The translations under genes and the position numbers were made by a program. Under the pieces are notes generated by a model. It saw nothing but the letters and a program-made list of their open reading frames with translations, was not told where the DNA came from and searched no databases. From Mycoemilia scoparia (lineage: Eukaryota; Kickxellomycota; Kickxellomycetes; Kickxellales; Kickxellaceae): a stretch of DNA of 64,000 nt. The stretch covers positions 1 through 64,000 of the forward strand of contig JANBPU010000037.1 of NCBI GenBank assembly GCA_027575805.1, written 5' to 3'. Numbering within the stretch: the stretch's first letter is position 1; each line of letters opens with the position of its first letter. This document shows positions 1 through 11,462 of the stretch, piece after piece.

Positions 1-48
1 CCATACCTTTCTTTGGCTGTGCTTGGCTTGTAATGTCTCGACTATTCT

Positions 49-95
<47 letters not shown>

Positions 96-394
96 CACTT
101 TAATCTCCTGCATATTCGTTTTTAACATTTCATTTTCTTATGCTCTCTTTGTTTTCGCTACATTTGAATACCTTGTTATGTATAAGCACTATATTACTAG
201 CGCAATTTTTACAGATTTATACTATCTTTTCTCGGGGTATTTAACTTTTTGTTAGAATGAAATATATTATCATAAATAATTGATTTTAGGTTTCATTTAT
301 GCACTAGAAATTAGTACCATAAGCTATCATGCATAACCAGAGCTAACGTTTTTATGCTCTATTGATATGAATTAGTTAAGCAACATGGTTTAAA
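1..394. other. left-edge non-coding DNA with CT microsatellite
   Basis: No coding feature can be supported. A (CT)n tract occupies about 50-89. The rest is AT-rich and probably combines the flank of a gene left of the window with the 5' region of the CMP kinase gene. Confidence 0.5.
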
Positions 395-1592
395 ATGGTT
401 AGTTTATATAGATTCAAGCATATAAATCCGGCCAGATTTCTACAAGCACGAAACATCACAATTGCAATTGATGGGCCGGCTGCATCAGGGAAAAGTATGC
501 ATCTTGCTATCTTTTGGTTATTGGTATACCACACATATAGCAATATTTCACTTGGGATCAAAAATAATGTAGGTAGAAATGGGCCCCCAGATTTTAGTGC
601 AATCACCAGCCATTTTGTATACAACTCCTGGGGGGCCCATTTTGCCTAAAGTGTCGTGAAATCAGACCATATCTCCGAGAGGTGTATATCCATACTCTAT
701 AACCAAACAAGGATTATTGGAAAATAGACTGTCGTTATTATATTGTTCATAGCCACTTTTATCTAATACGATTTGAAATTGGGTAATATAGGCACAACCG
801 CTAAAATTTTAGCACATCGGCTCAACATTCTTTATATAGACTCGGGGTCTCTGTATAGAATGGTAAGTAGGACATTATTTTCCCTTACTATACTTATTTT
901 GCAAAGCTTAACATCATAATCTAAAATTTTAGGCTACACTGCAAGCAATCAGGCATAACTTGATAGATCGGTGTGAAAGCAATGTCCTTAAGATCAAGAA
1001 ACTTGTTGACTTGATGGAAGTGGACATGTTTACCAAACCAAAGGTGTCGCAAGAAGTCACACAGGTAATCAGTGTACCCGAAATGGTTTATATAATGAAT
1101 GGGGAGGACATAGGACGGGAGATAAGATCCAAATATGTGACCAATGCTGTCAGTGAAGTAGCAAAACACCCAAAAATAAGGGAGGCAGTGCTCAATAAGC
1201 AAAGAGGCCTTGCTAGTCGTGTAAATGCTTCTAGTAGTCTGGGAGGAAAAAGCGGACTCATTATTGATGGTCGTGATATTGGCACTGTTGTTTTGCCATT
1301 TGCTGACCTGAAAATATTCTTGATTGCGAGTTCCAAAGCCAGAGCTTTACGCAGATACCTGGAAAGCTGCAAAAATAGCATATCTGACTGCCAATTTAGA
1401 AAAGGGGAAGCGGAGGAAAGTGACGAATACAAGCAGATCCTTCAGGATATAATAGTAAGGGATGAAGCTGATGTAAAGAGGAAGCATTCTCCACTTAGAA
1501 AAGCTGATGACGCTATTGAACTTGACACTACAAATATGACTTTAGAACAGCAGGTTCTGAAGATTGAAGAATTAGTACACCAAAGGATGTAA
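395..1592 (+). CDS. bacterial-type cytidylate (CMP/dCMP) kinase, 3 exons
   Basis: Transfers phosphate from ATP to CMP/dCMP to make CDP/dCDP. Exons are 395-494, 792-862 and 933-1592; all junctions are GT-AG and the phases close to give 276 aa. Visible family motifs are the P-loop IDGPAASGKS, split by intron 1, then YIDSGSLYRM, the DGRDIGTVV block, and the LID-type IVRDEADVKRKHSPL followed by ADDAIELDTT. This is the bacterial Cmk architecture, not the eukaryotic adenylate-kinase-like UMP/CMP kinase. About 20 residues with basic and aromatic residues precede the P-loop; a mitochondrial location is an inference. Intron 1 (297 nt) is long because it carries an inverted-repeat element at 569-652. 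The ATG at 395 is the in-frame Met I chose; an extra upstream exon cannot be excluded. Confidence 0.88.
569..652 (+). repeat. MITE-like family 2, copy a (in cmk intron 1)
   Basis: Ends are inverted repeats: AAATGGGCCCCCAG on the left and CTGGGGGGCCCATTTTGC on the right. The body aligns with the elements at 9537-9627 (reverse orientation) and 47752-47842, sharing an ATCACCA(A/G)CCATTTT segment with the former. No coding capacity. Confidence 0.7.
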
Positions 1593-1970
1593 CCAATTTG
1601 AACAATCTTTCTTTTAAATAAGCCTACTGGTATTGAATAAATACGGCCATTGCAATTTATATTTACTAGTTATGTCTGGTTATTCCACAAGATTGTCCCT
1701 AATAGGACTATTAACACTTCAGTGTTGTGAGGATACTCAGCAAGGAAAGCTTAGCAGTTTTTAACCCCATAACTCTGCATCGATTACTTTAAATAATGAA
1801 TTCATATATAATACAAGGTCCTTGTATTTTACTATTTGAACACACAGCATATCTAATATTATTATTTTACATCAGGACTATCTTCTATGTTTTTTTGTCC
1901 TTTTTGATGCTCTATCTATAACCTTCCGATCCTATATGCAACATCAATAAATCTATATTAAACCTCAACT
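1593..1970. other. intergenic, nothing recognised
   Basis: AT-rich spacer between the CMP kinase stop and the next start. It should contain the 3' end of one gene and the promoter of the next; I see no repeat or RNA gene in it. Confidence 0.5.
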
Positions 1971-2770
1971 ATGCATAGAGGCGGTTATCAATCTTCTGGG
2001 CGTGGTCGTCCTCATGGTCGATTTAAGCATATTGACAGAGATAACCCAAACTCTGGCCACGGATATCCTTTAAGCTCAGGTGGTCCCAATAAAAAAGGAG
2101 ATACTGGAGTTACTGAGAAAGGCCATGCAACAGCCTCTCCACGCCAGTCTAGGAGTCTTGGACCAAGAGGATATGGTGGTAATAGTTCTCAGCCAAATAA
2201 TGGCCACCCTCCAATCCAGCCAGCAGAAAGACAATCAGGTGGTCTAGTTCCAATTATACCAACAGACGGTAATTCATATTGGCAGATGGTTTGGGCTGAT
2301 TCTGGACTACGAGCGCTACAGTAAGCCCTAGAACCTTTAACAATAGATCCACGATCTTGTAATTTATATGTAAAATAATTGATATAGCAGGCTATGGTTA
2401 TTTTAAAATCAATGATAGCAATAATGACGTTGATGCGTATGGTAAACGCATTCCGGGTCCATTCAGCCCTCCGGCATCACCAGAAATGGCCCCAAAGGTG
2501 CTCTCTGCACCACAAGAGGCAAGCTTATACTGTTTTAGGAAAATAATATATAGAACTGATAATTTCGAAGCTGAAACCCTTTTATATACAATATATATAT
2601 ATATATATATATAGAAATTACGCCGTCAAAACGAGGAATTGGCACAAAAGCAGCGAGTCCAGCAGCTAGTTACTCAGGCCAGTACTGTTACTAGCGGGGC
2701 ATATGTTGGAAAGCTATCAAAGCACAATAACCCAATTCTCCCAACTTTACCAAAGATCAAGAATCATTAG
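1971..2770 (+). CDS. unrecognised Gly/Arg-rich small protein, 3 exons
   Basis: I do not recognise a family. The N-terminus (MHRGGYQSSGRGRPHGRF) is rich in Gly, Arg, Ser and Pro, like disordered RNA-binding tails. The C-terminal part has a charged, probably helical stretch (KLRRQNEELAQKQRVQQLV). Exon 3 is 2615-2770 and exon 2 ends at 2518 with a GC donor (GAG|GCAAGC), acceptor ATATAG at 2614. Exon 2 begins at 2391 (TAGCAG acceptor). The exon 1 donor is unresolved: the good-looking GTAAGC at 2321 is in the wrong phase for exon 2, while the GTAATT at 2269 is in phase and gives 193 aa. The stretch this drops (SYWQMVWADSGLRALQ) looks protein-like, so a sequence error or alternative splicing is possible. 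A (TA)n run lies in intron 2 at 2587-2613. Confidence 0.55.
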
Positions 2771-2929
2771 GCATGCTTTCAAGGAAATATATTAACACCA
2801 GATCATATATTTACATCTTTTATTTTGTACCATCTAAAATAAAGCTTTTGCAAAAAGATATAAAGCTTTCTAAACATATAATGAACAGTACGATCATAAT
2901 TGAGCTTAAAGCCATGGCCTCGTAGAAAT

Positions 2930-3968
2930 TTACTTGGCCTCTAGGCTTGATAAAGACTTCTTGAGTACCTGCTCCATCTTATCGACATGCTGAATAGCAA
3001 TTTCGATTGAATCAAGGCGCTGAGTTACATCACACATTTGTTGCTCCAGCATCGATCGATACTCATCTCTGGGAATACGGCGTATTGGGAACCAGGTGGG
3101 CGCATAAGTAAGCGGATCTGTCGTAAGGATGGTTCGGAGTTTGCCACCAAGTGACTTTGGCTCCTCTTGGTCATTTACAGGTGTCTTTTGTTGAGGTAAG
3201 TTGGCGACTTCATCAGAGTCGTTTGTGCGAGGAGGGTTTTGACTCAGAATGATTTCTTGACGTCGACGGTAAAGTTTTGTGTAAACATATTGACCAGCAA
3301 AAGTAGTGGCGCCTAGACCTACAGCCCCAGAAAACAGGCCTGCGCGTCCTCCTAATAATGACATTGTGAGTCCATTAAAGCGCCTTATAGTGCACTATTA
3401 TAGGTCCAAAATAGCAGTTGAGAGAGATCTGGTGTATGATCGAGTGTAACTTACGAGTAATTCCGCCAATAACACTGCCAGTTAAAACACCAGCAACCGT
3501 GCTGCTAAATAACTCATCCACATCTCTAGTTTGTGAATCATTTAAGTTGTAATCAATGTTCTTTGTCTTTTGCTCAAGCAGTAAAGTTTGTCTTGTAGCT
3601 ATAGTAGAAGCAAGTGGTATATATAATGTCAGTGGACAATCATGGATCATATGCAAGATTATTGGCAGTTTTACTTGAACTCACTAAAGAAAACAAAGCC
3701 ACAGATAGCCCAGTTAAGCCCCATAGCAAATGCCCTATTGCCTGCTGGCCGGAGATTTTTTAGAATGGCAATGCTGAAGCCAAGAGTAGCACCAGTCGCC
3801 GCTATATGGATCAAACAATCAAGATGTGTCAAAATATTTGGCTGTCTTTTATAAATGCATTTTGAGAAAAGCGGCATTTAAGCCAACTGATGCATTCTTA
3901 CCTGCCGACCCAGTTCCTATTAGGATGGTCTTGCATGATCTTTTATCTGAAAACACAGTTCCCGTCAT
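2930..3968 (-). CDS. Tim17/22/23-superfamily-like mitochondrial membrane protein, 4 exons
   Basis: Reading the minus strand, exons are 3968-3902, 3801-3675, 3591-3455 and 3351-2930; all introns are GT-AG and phases close to give 250 aa. The first 150 residues form several Gly-rich hydrophobic segments (SAAATGATLGFSIAIL, RAFAMGLNWAICGFVFF, STVAGVLTGSVIGGI, GLFSGAVGLGATTFAGQYV) separated by short polar loops with RDVDELFSS. That resembles the Tim17/Tim22/Tim23/TIMMDC1 superfamily, where four helices carry GxxxG packing motifs. The tail (about residues 145-250) is hydrophilic and ends in a probable coiled coil. Which member it is, translocase subunit or respiratory assembly factor, I cannot say. 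The apparent Met at 3364 lies upstream of the exon 4 acceptor and is not the real start. It is convergent with the gene at 1971-2770. Confidence 0.7.
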
Positions 3969-4285
3969 TGAAACTACGCAAACGTTAAACCTTCCCAAGC
4001 GATATCAATCTTTAGACCATTTGCATGTTATGAACGAGAGATATACAAGCATCTAGAATTTATTAAAGCATGGTTTATGGGTTGACAACAGCAAGTATGC
4101 ATTGGGCATTATTGAACGTGTTGTTTTGGTGACTGAGGTTGGCGCCCATTTTGACATTTTTGTTTGAAAAAAGTGCCAAACTCAAACAATCCAGGTTTCT
4201 TTTTTATATTTACAACAAAAGTATATAGTGAATATTAATATTAGACACTTTATTGGGAAAGTACACACATACGCTACTATTCACA

Positions 4286-5953
4286 ATGGATGTAATGAAT
4301 CCCGAGACAGTTTCGAAATGGGTTACCAATTCAAACAATGCTGTGCGAATTAGATTGGGTAAGTGCACTTTCTATATCGAAGTAAGGTTTTATACAGCAT
4401 ATATCCCTTTAATAAATGTATATCTCTTGATAGTATCCGGTGATAATCCTGAGGCAATAGCCAAGGCCATAAATAGGTTAGACCAAAACAAAAACGGCGG
4501 TGCGCCTACAGACCACCAGGATGATGCCTGTACAGATATGAATAGTATTGACCTGGTGGAATTTCATCCTACCTTCACATACCCAATATATGGAACACAG
4601 GAGAGGATCTTTGGATATAAAGGATTGAACATTGATGTAAGAATAGACAACTACTAAACAGCATAGCCTATTCTAAACTACTTTTGGCCTATCTTTAACA
4701 CTATTTTACCGTGATAGGTTTTCTATGCTGCAGGCTCGCTAAAAACAAACTTGAGGATTAGTTTCGACAAGAAAGTGGATGATATGGAGTCTACATCGGC
4801 AGTAAAGCTAAAGTCCGATAACATATATAATCCCATTCGGGAAGTTTTATCAAAAGGTATGGAACGCTCTCCCCCCCCCCAAATTATTAAATATTGTATA
4901 TTATTTGCATTATCACCACTAATATAACGTTATGATACAGATATTTTCGAAAATGTTGATGAATTTGCAAAGACAGTGGCCAGTGATGCAGATCAATTTA
5001 TACCCGCTGGAAAGAAGATCTACGAATATCATCTTGAGAGCTCTGAAGAGTCTACATTCGAAATATATGAGGTACAACACTTAACACATCGATGGCAAAA
5101 TATCGCTACTATTTTACAAACATGCTGCATAATTCTAACTTGTATATCTCATGTATTGAACATATAGAACTCATTCGAGGACCCCAAATTTAAAGAGTTC
5201 CATTCCCGTGTGCAGACATTTATACTATTTTTTATCGAAGGCGGTACATTCATTGATACTGATGATGATCGTTGGAGGATATACACCGTATTCGAAAAAT
5301 GGGATTTTGAGGGCAAAGTGGGTTATAGCTTTATAGGCTATTGCACCATGTACAGATTCTTCCACTGGCCTGATAAAACGCGGGCGAGAATAAGTCAATT
5401 CCTGATCCTACCTCCTTTCCAAGCACAAGGACATGGTTCAAAATTGTATAATATACTCAGACAAATGATCCTAGACGACAACGACATCATCGATTTTGCC
5501 GTCGAAGATCCGTCAGAAGAGTTTGACGATCTCAGAGATAAAAACGACTTGAGATATCTATTTGGAAAGAATGCCTTTGAGGGTCTCGAATTTCCTGTTG
5601 ATAGGCAGACCATTGCCAAGATGCAGAAAGAATACAAACTTAGCAAGGTATGTAGGGGCTCTCTCAATAGATATCAATGCTATAATTTATATGTTTATTT
5701 TTGTTCAACATTTGTGGATTATTGTTTTTAATAGCGACAATTGGTTCGCTGTTTAGAGATTGGTTTATTGAAATCACTAGACAAGACAGATCCAAAGAAG
5801 TTCAGAAATTACCGCCTTTCTGTCAAGAGGCGCCTGTTTGCACAGAATGCAGATATACTATCGTCACTTTCCTCCACAGAGTGTAAAGACAAACTAAAAG
5901 AGACATTTAGCAGTGTTATTGATGACTACCATCGTATCCTAAACCTTGTGTAG
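4286..5953 (+). CDS. HAT1: histone acetyltransferase type B catalytic subunit HAT1, 6 exons
   Basis: Acetylates newly made histone H4 (Lys5/Lys12) with a WD-repeat partner before chromatin assembly. Exons are 4286-4358, 4434-4636, 4718-4856, 4941-5071, 5168-5647 and 5735-5953, all GT-AG, with phases closing. Family landmarks are the N-terminal HAT1 domain with VEFHPTFTYPIYGTQE and IFGYKGLNI, then the GNAT core GYCTMYRFFHWPD, SQFLILPPFQAQGHGSKLY (the Q-x-x-G-x-G/A acetyl-CoA loop) and FAVEDPSEEFDDLRD, which holds the acidic residues used as general base in the family. The length is normal. Intron 3 has a poly-C run near 4866-4879. The gene converges on clathrin light chain with under 180 bp between stops. 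Confidence 0.95.
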
Positions 5954-6130
5954 ATGAATACTGAATCAACGCCATTTACCAAATTTCTCATTTTAGTACA
6001 TTTATGATATGTTTATAGTAATACGACAATTATTTATTGTCCAAACAGAACATTGGAATCGAAAATATAAGAATAAAAGATATAAAAAACATTTATTGGG
6101 TGTGAATGAGTGGCTACTGTCGTAATAAAG

Positions 6131-7166
6131 CTAGTTTTTTACTTCAACGCCAGGAGCTTTTGGGTCTTTCTTTAGGTCCTGCAAAAGCTCTCTCATTCTG
6201 GTTGTGTCCCTGGTCTTTGGAGTTAGCGTGTTGTCAGATGCATTATTAAGAGAGCTGGCACCGCGGCTCTGGGGGAAGGGTGACTGGGTTCTGCTTTGCG
6301 AAAATCCAGAGTTTAATCCACTGAAGGAGGGTGATTTTGCAGAATCGTTGTCGGTAGCCTGAGCAGACACATGCTTTGAGGCAAGATCTATTTGGCGAAC
6401 AACTCTCTCCCACAAATTTCCTGTGGTTATTTGTTGCAATTCCAAAACTTGGTTGGCACGGTTCTCATTGATAGACTTTTCTTTCTTCTCGTTATACTCA
6501 TCGTAGAACTTGTCAATATCGTCACGGGCCTTCTGAAGGATTTCATCGTGTCTTTTTTGTGAATCCTTATCGCGTTCTTCGACAACCTGCTTTTGCTTCT
6601 CTCTCCATTCACTATAGATAAGCCAAATGAAATTTGGGTCAATAACTATGCGTGGCAATGATTTACTTGAAAATATGGGCATTACTTGATTTGTAAAAGT
6701 ACACAGCCAAAGGCAATTATGCTATGCCATTAAATGGGCAGAATAGTAGTCTGCTTACCTCAAAAACTCGCTGTCATTTGGTTGATTAAGTTGGGCGTTT
6801 TGGCTGGATCCTCCCTATAAACCCATATAAATAGAACATCAGCAAATGCTATTACATAACATTGGAGAAAGCCAAGCATAGCCATATAATGCTTACATTG
6901 AAGGGAGAGTCTGTGGAGGAACGACCATCTACATTGAGACTGGAATTTACAGGGGAAGTAGAATTCAATTCGTTTAGATTTAGATTGGAAACATCATTTG
7001 AAACGGCTTCAAAGGGCGGAAAATCAATGCTGTTGCTCATGTCGACAGCAGCAGCAGGTGAAGTCGATGTGGCAGGTAGGCTGGCCGAATTCTGGAAAAA
7101 GTCTGCATCCTCACCAAGAGCCTCGCGCTCTCTAGCTAGGAAGTCGTCTACAGGATCATCAGACAT
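6131..7166 (-). CDS. CLC1: clathrin light chain, 3 exons
   Basis: Regulatory light chain of clathrin triskelia on the Golgi, endosomes and plasma membrane. Exons on the minus strand are 7166-6897, 6814-6759 and 6611-6131, totalling 268 aa with closing phases. The start MSDDPVDDFLAREREALGED is the typical acidic N-terminus of fungal light chains. Residues about 105-175 are the heavy-chain-binding coiled coil, beginning DSEFLSEWREKQKQVVEERD across the exon 2/3 junction. The C-terminus (MRELLQDLKKDPKAPG) matches the conserved light-chain tail. A Ser-rich linker (about 200-245) is longer than in yeast. The gene is divergent from NUF2 with about 300 bp of shared upstream DNA. Confidence 0.93.
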
Positions 7167-7464
7167 TGTGTCTAAAAGGTATTGTAATACAATAGAAGTA
7201 TAAAGTAGAAAATGATGACCAAAAGCACAAGAGTTTGGTATTACGTTTACAGTGAACAAGTCAAGCTCAAACCCAGAATGTGGGCATTCCACATGGAAAG
7301 TTAATTATATTTAATCATGAAATCCTAATTAATCATATGTTTGTAAAAGTAAATAAAGCAAGGTCTTTGAAGGCATAGATTTAAAAACAAACCGCCTTTC
7401 TTTTTTGCTTTCAAATTTCACATACATACACACGCATACATACATACATATAACAAAAGTAAAA

Positions 7465-9291
7465 ATGTCAGGTGCAGGGGGAGGCTTTTGCCCTGTATTA
7501 AAGCCGAGTGATATACTTGAAGTCATGCAGCAGCTCGAAATTCCAATCACTGAAGACGACTTTACAAAACCACAGCCTCAAAGAGTTCAGCAATGGTATG
7601 AGGCCTTCCTATTTATTCTGAAAGGAGTATCGCTGGATCAACTGGGCTCCAACACTGAAGTAGAAATGGTTGATATTACAGATTATCCAGAATGCCATGA
7701 GGATGACATATTCATTATATCGTTTTATATGCAAATGTAAGTTGTTGGAAATATCGCTCATTAAGCATTGCTAATAAATACATGAATATATTTTGTTTAT
7801 GTTATTTATAATATACTACCAATACATGATTGTAGGTCCAAACTGATGAGAGATGTCGGTATGAACGACTTTTCTTTGCGTGATATGCTAAAACCTGAAA
7901 GAAACAGAGTGATTCGAATTCTCAGCAGTATTTGCAACTTTGCAATGTTCAGGGATGACCGGATGCCTATTCTTGAAAAGCATACACTAAAATGGGTAAG
8001 TATTGGTTATGAGAGCTCTTTAGAACCAACACCAAAGTCTTAATAATCCTTATACTCTGGAAAAAATTAGGAGCAAGCATTACAAAGAAGCGAGCAACTC
8101 CAGTCGAAAATCCAAGAAATAAAAGAAAAGATCGACGATGTAAAGTAAGTAGTATGAGATATATGGCGAATATTTTTGGAATGTTGGGTTTAAACATATT
8201 AATAAAAAATTGTTGTAGGCTTCAGCGCGAATCGGAGGAATCGGACGTTATAAGGACACAAGAAGAGAATGCAGAGTTGCGTTCGGAATTGGAAGGGCTT
8301 ATTTCTAATCAGAAGATGTTGATGGAGCAACTAGATGACTTGAAAGAGGAGAAGGAACGACTGGAGGGAAAGCTAGCAACTTCTACAGAAGAATCGGACA
8401 AATTGAAGCTTGAAATAACTAGGCTTAAAGCCAGAGTGGTCCATAGTCCAGAAAAGATCCAACAAGCCATTGTAGATTTAAATGCACAAATAACAAGCGC
8501 AAGAGAGCAGCTTCTGGACAATGAGAAGAGATCGCGTAAGCTTACAAGTAAGATAGGAATGCTCGAAGCTCTATATCAGGAAATTCAAGCATCTATCAGA
8601 AGCATGCAGGAATGCAAGGATGTAGTCGAGCAACAGGAAGAAGAGATGCAAAAGCTACTTCAAAATCGAGAGACGATTGGTCAACTAGAAAGTGACATTA
8701 ATGGCCACAAAGTCACAAAAGAGGTAAATTTTGATCCAGCATCCAAAATATCTAGGCTTAAAAATCACATCACAGTGCAGTGATAACAACAACGATAATG
8801 ATTATTGCAATAGCAACTCGAATATACAAACTCCAATGCGGATATTAGAATGACAAGATTAGAGAACACACATGAAAAGAAGCGTGCAGCCAATAGCGAG
8901 CGCTTGAAGAAATTGCAAGTGGACCGTATTCAGGCATTAGAGCAACTAGAAGCTACACGGAGGAAAATAAGCGAAAAGAAAGCATATCTGGACAATCTCG
9001 CCCAGAAAGTAAGTGTTTGGCCTAAACTTTTGTATATTTACATGCTTATGCATATAACTCCATCAAGTAGCCATTAGCATGGGTCTCCTCCTACTTATTC
9101 TTTATCTATGCGCACCATATGCTTACATGTGGCATTTTAACCTGTGATAGATATCGGCAGAAAAAAGAAATATCCAAGAAGAAATCGCACAAACTCAGTC
9201 CCAGTATGATGTACTACGCAGACAGACATTTGTTTATCAAGACGAAATTGGGAAGCTTTTGGCAATATTTTTTGACAATCTTACAGAATAA
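7465..9291 (+). CDS. NUF2: kinetochore protein NUF2, 6 exons
   Basis: Subunit of the Ndc80 complex that attaches kinetochores to microtubules. Exons are 7465-7736, 7836-7995, 8071-8144, 8219-8723, 8814-9008 and 9151-9291, all GT-AG, 448 aa, the usual Nuf2 length. Residues 1-150 form the calponin-homology-like head: LEIPITEDDFTKPQPQRVQQ, YEAFLFILKGVS, and MNDFSLRDMLKPERNRVIRI with the FAMFRD signature. The rest is heptad-rich coiled coil. The ATG at 7465 follows an A-rich leader and starts directly before the conserved head. An NDC80/SPC24/SPC25 partner is not in the window. Confidence 0.94.
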
Positions 9292-9400
9292 GTTTCACAT
9301 ATTTTATCACTCTATTTTTTCTAGTAGTAGAAGCAGTAGTAACTGCCATTTTTTATTTCCAGATTTTTTGTAAATTAATTTTAAATGGTCTCCACAAATA

Positions 9401-9516
9401 GATCATAAAGTTTGAAGGGGTATCTTTTGGTGGTCAAAGATTATAGGGATGATCAGAGCCAAATGGGTAACCACAATTTATTATTAAATGGCCACTCCTC
9501 AAAAACAATTGCCTAA
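9401..9516 (-). repeat. MITE-like family 1, copy A (diverged)
   Basis: Contains TTTGAAGGGG near the left end and the internal CTTTTGGTGGTCAAAGATTATAGGG, which matches copies D and F. The right end (CTCCTCAAAAACAATTG) is degraded. Lies 110 bp after the NUF2 stop. Confidence 0.65.
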
Positions 9517-9536
9517 ATGTACAAAGTTCGCAAGAC

Positions 9537-9627
9537 CATAGGTAAAAATGGCCCCCAAGAGTTGTGTATAAAATGGTTGGTGATGATCTTTGGGCCAAAA
9601 TCTGAGGATCCATTTTTGCTTAAGGTG
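9537..9627 (-). repeat. MITE-like family 2, copy b
   Basis: Reverse complement aligns with copy a: ATGGATCCTCAGATTTTGG on one side, CAACTCTTGGGGGCCATTTT on the other, with the shared middle CATCACCAACCATTTTATAC. Sits 20 bp from a family 1 copy. The remainder of 9292-9969 shows no gene. Confidence 0.7.
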
Positions 9628-9969
9628 ATGTGTGCAGCTTGACCAAGCAAGCAAGCATTGCACGAACATTTGAGTTGAGTGAATAACTTGGTCGATATCT
9701 ACTATTATTCACTTGAATGTATTATTAATGTAAAAAATACAAGCCCGCTTTAAAAAAGCAAAAGAATGTGGGTGATCTGAAAACTGTTTCTACAGAAATG
9801 GAGAGCTTTTATATGTACAAAAGTAAAAGGGCCATATTATCTTGAATGAAGCGCGGAGAATCACACAAACCAATGTCCAGTGATGTATTTTATCTATGCT
9901 CAATGGCCAAAAGGGAACCGGTGATATAAGCTATCGGGCGGTACTTTGCCGATTTCACATGTTTATGCA

Positions 9970-10503
9970 CTAGTTTTCAATGGCTACAGTCTGAGTGGCG
10001 TAGTAGAGAAGCTGATGGCTTGAATCCCAGATCTTGGAGCTAAGGAAAGCGAGAGAGCGACCCATTTTGACGCATTCGCACTGGATATAAATGCCTGATC
10101 CAAGCTTTGCTGGTGCAATGTAATTGATAGTAATGTCCGTGGTAGTGATACAGGGACGACCAGGAACGAGAGAGGCAACCGCGATCTTGCCAGCAAGATT
10201 GAACAGAGAGGCGACACAGCCGCCATGCATGGTCTTCCAGGCATTGCAGTCGGACTTTTCTACCGTTGTCTTGAAGGTGAACACAAGGCCGGACATGCGT
10301 CTGTGCTTGACTCTTTGGGGTGCCTCGCTTTGCTGCCCAATGGACTGAGAGCTGTGTACGCTTTTGATGCTGGTCTTTTCCCGTGGTGGCAAGACGTTCA
10401 CTACAGATAACCGGGAGAGCACCGAGCGAGTGAGGCTAACGTTAGATTGCTTAAGGCGCTCGTGCTGAACCTCAGCCTTTGCCAATATATCAGCGACAGA
10501 CAT
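9970..10503 (-). CDS. hotdog-fold acyl-CoA thioesterase (ACOT13/PaaI type)
   Basis: Single exon, 177 aa. Expected to hydrolyse acyl-CoA thioesters. The PaaI-type signature is clear: WKTMHGGCVASLFNLAGKIA (HGG followed by the catalytic helix), TTTDITINYIAPAKLG (central strand), then CVKMGRSLAFLSSKIWD and the C-terminal strand YYATQTVAIE. The N-terminal 70 residues are basic and Ser-rich and may be a targeting or disordered segment. The usual Asp/Glu of the ACOT13 helix (HGG-x-x-A-T-L-x-D) is replaced by Asn in SLFNLAG, so activity should be checked. A second, divergent hotdog gene lies about 4 kb away at 14573-15076. Confidence 0.82.
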   Translation of the reverse strand: MSVADILAKAEVQHERLKQSNVSLTRSVLSRLSVVNVLPPREKTSIKSVHSSQSIGQQSEAPQRVKHRRMSGLVFTFKTTVEKSDCNAWKTMHGGCVASLFNLAGKIAVASLVPGRPCITTTDITINYIAPAKLGSGIYIQCECVKMGRSLAFLSSKIWDSSHQLLYYATQTVAIEN

Positions 10504-11059
10504 TTTGAGTGTGTGGGTTCTGAGAAATGATAAATGGAGAAGATGACGGTTGGAGCAGTATCAATAGTGTAGGGACTAGAAACCAGTACAACTCCACAAA
10601 AAAAAGAGGGTTAAAAATACTATACACAAACGACGGATTAAGTAAAAGAAAAGAAAGATGGGTGAACTTGTGTGTGTGTGTGAGTAGTGTGGTAAGACCT
10701 GTGGCTTGAGTATATAAATATATACAATTTGCCTGTCAAAAAAAAGGGCGAAAGGGGCTATGAAAACCTGGCTATTGTTTGAGGTATGTGGGGGGCCTGC
10801 ACACATGCGCCTTAAGACGCAATTTAAATAGTGGTTAGATATTCACGAGGGAATGGCCCACCAAAATGGCATGGCCAGTTGAAAATCCTGCCACCAAATG
10901 AAATACGAAGCCCTGATGAGCTGATCCGATAAATCGTGAGTGTTGAGTGCAAAGATGCCCAGAGATAGGGATCATCCCGAGTGGCATAAGGATGGTACAG
11001 CGATACGGGTAGTCTCGACCATGCGGTTATCGGCTGCTTTCAGCTTCAGATCAAAAAGA
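10504..11059. other. intergenic, nothing firm
   Basis: Leader and promoter of the thioesterase (minus strand), followed by sequence without a supported gene. A short (GT)n tract is at about 10670-10682. Confidence 0.4.
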
Positions 11060-11462
11060 TTAGCGGCAGAGCAATGAAACATGCTTATTGATATCTAGGA
11101 TCCAGGGAAGGTTATTGAGTACCAGACCCCATCTCTTCCGGGCCGGATCGAATCGATACGAAACAGGCCTATCAGAAAAGCGCTATCCTGTGTCCCCAAA
11201 ATGATCCTTACCAGATAACCGCCCACCCCTCTGCGATACGGCCAGTGGCAATCAAAGGCGCGATGGCATAAGATAAATTAGCAGGAGTGGTTGGTGATTC
11301 CAATTCGACATGAATATGCCTTGGCATTGCACCCTTTGGAAAGAACTCAAAGATTGATGTGAAACATTCAATGTGGTCGCCAATAAGCTTAATAGCCAAT
11401 GGGCGCTTCTCTGGCGCATGCAGAGTCTTCTGACCTTGTTTGTTGAGGCCCATCAACCACAC
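11060..11462 (-). CDS. unassigned two-exon reading frame (tentative)
   Basis: A minus-strand frame from Met at 11462 runs to 11212, where a GTAAGG donor interrupts the stop, and joins in phase to 11168-11060 after a CTGATAG acceptor, giving 119 aa. The frame is also open upstream of the Met to about 11535. The composition is protein-like: RPLAIKLIGDHIECFTSIF, PRHIHVELESPTTPANLSY, AEGWAVIWPVSYRFDPARKR, LNNLPWILD. The segment ending G-R-I-A-E-G-W-A-V loosely recalls G-T-L-D-E-G-W-V-A in the hotdog protein at 14573-15076, but I cannot assign a family. It could be a gene, part of one, or a decayed copy. Confidence 0.3.

Noticed and set aside
3375..3656. Separate small genes at 2930-3364, 3375-3656 and 3671-3877 on the minus strand
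   Set aside because: They join in phase through GT-AG introns into one 250-residue membrane protein, so they are exons, not independent genes.
3826..4056. Plus-strand 76-codon frame before HAT1
   Set aside because: Antisense to exon 1 of the Tim17-like gene.
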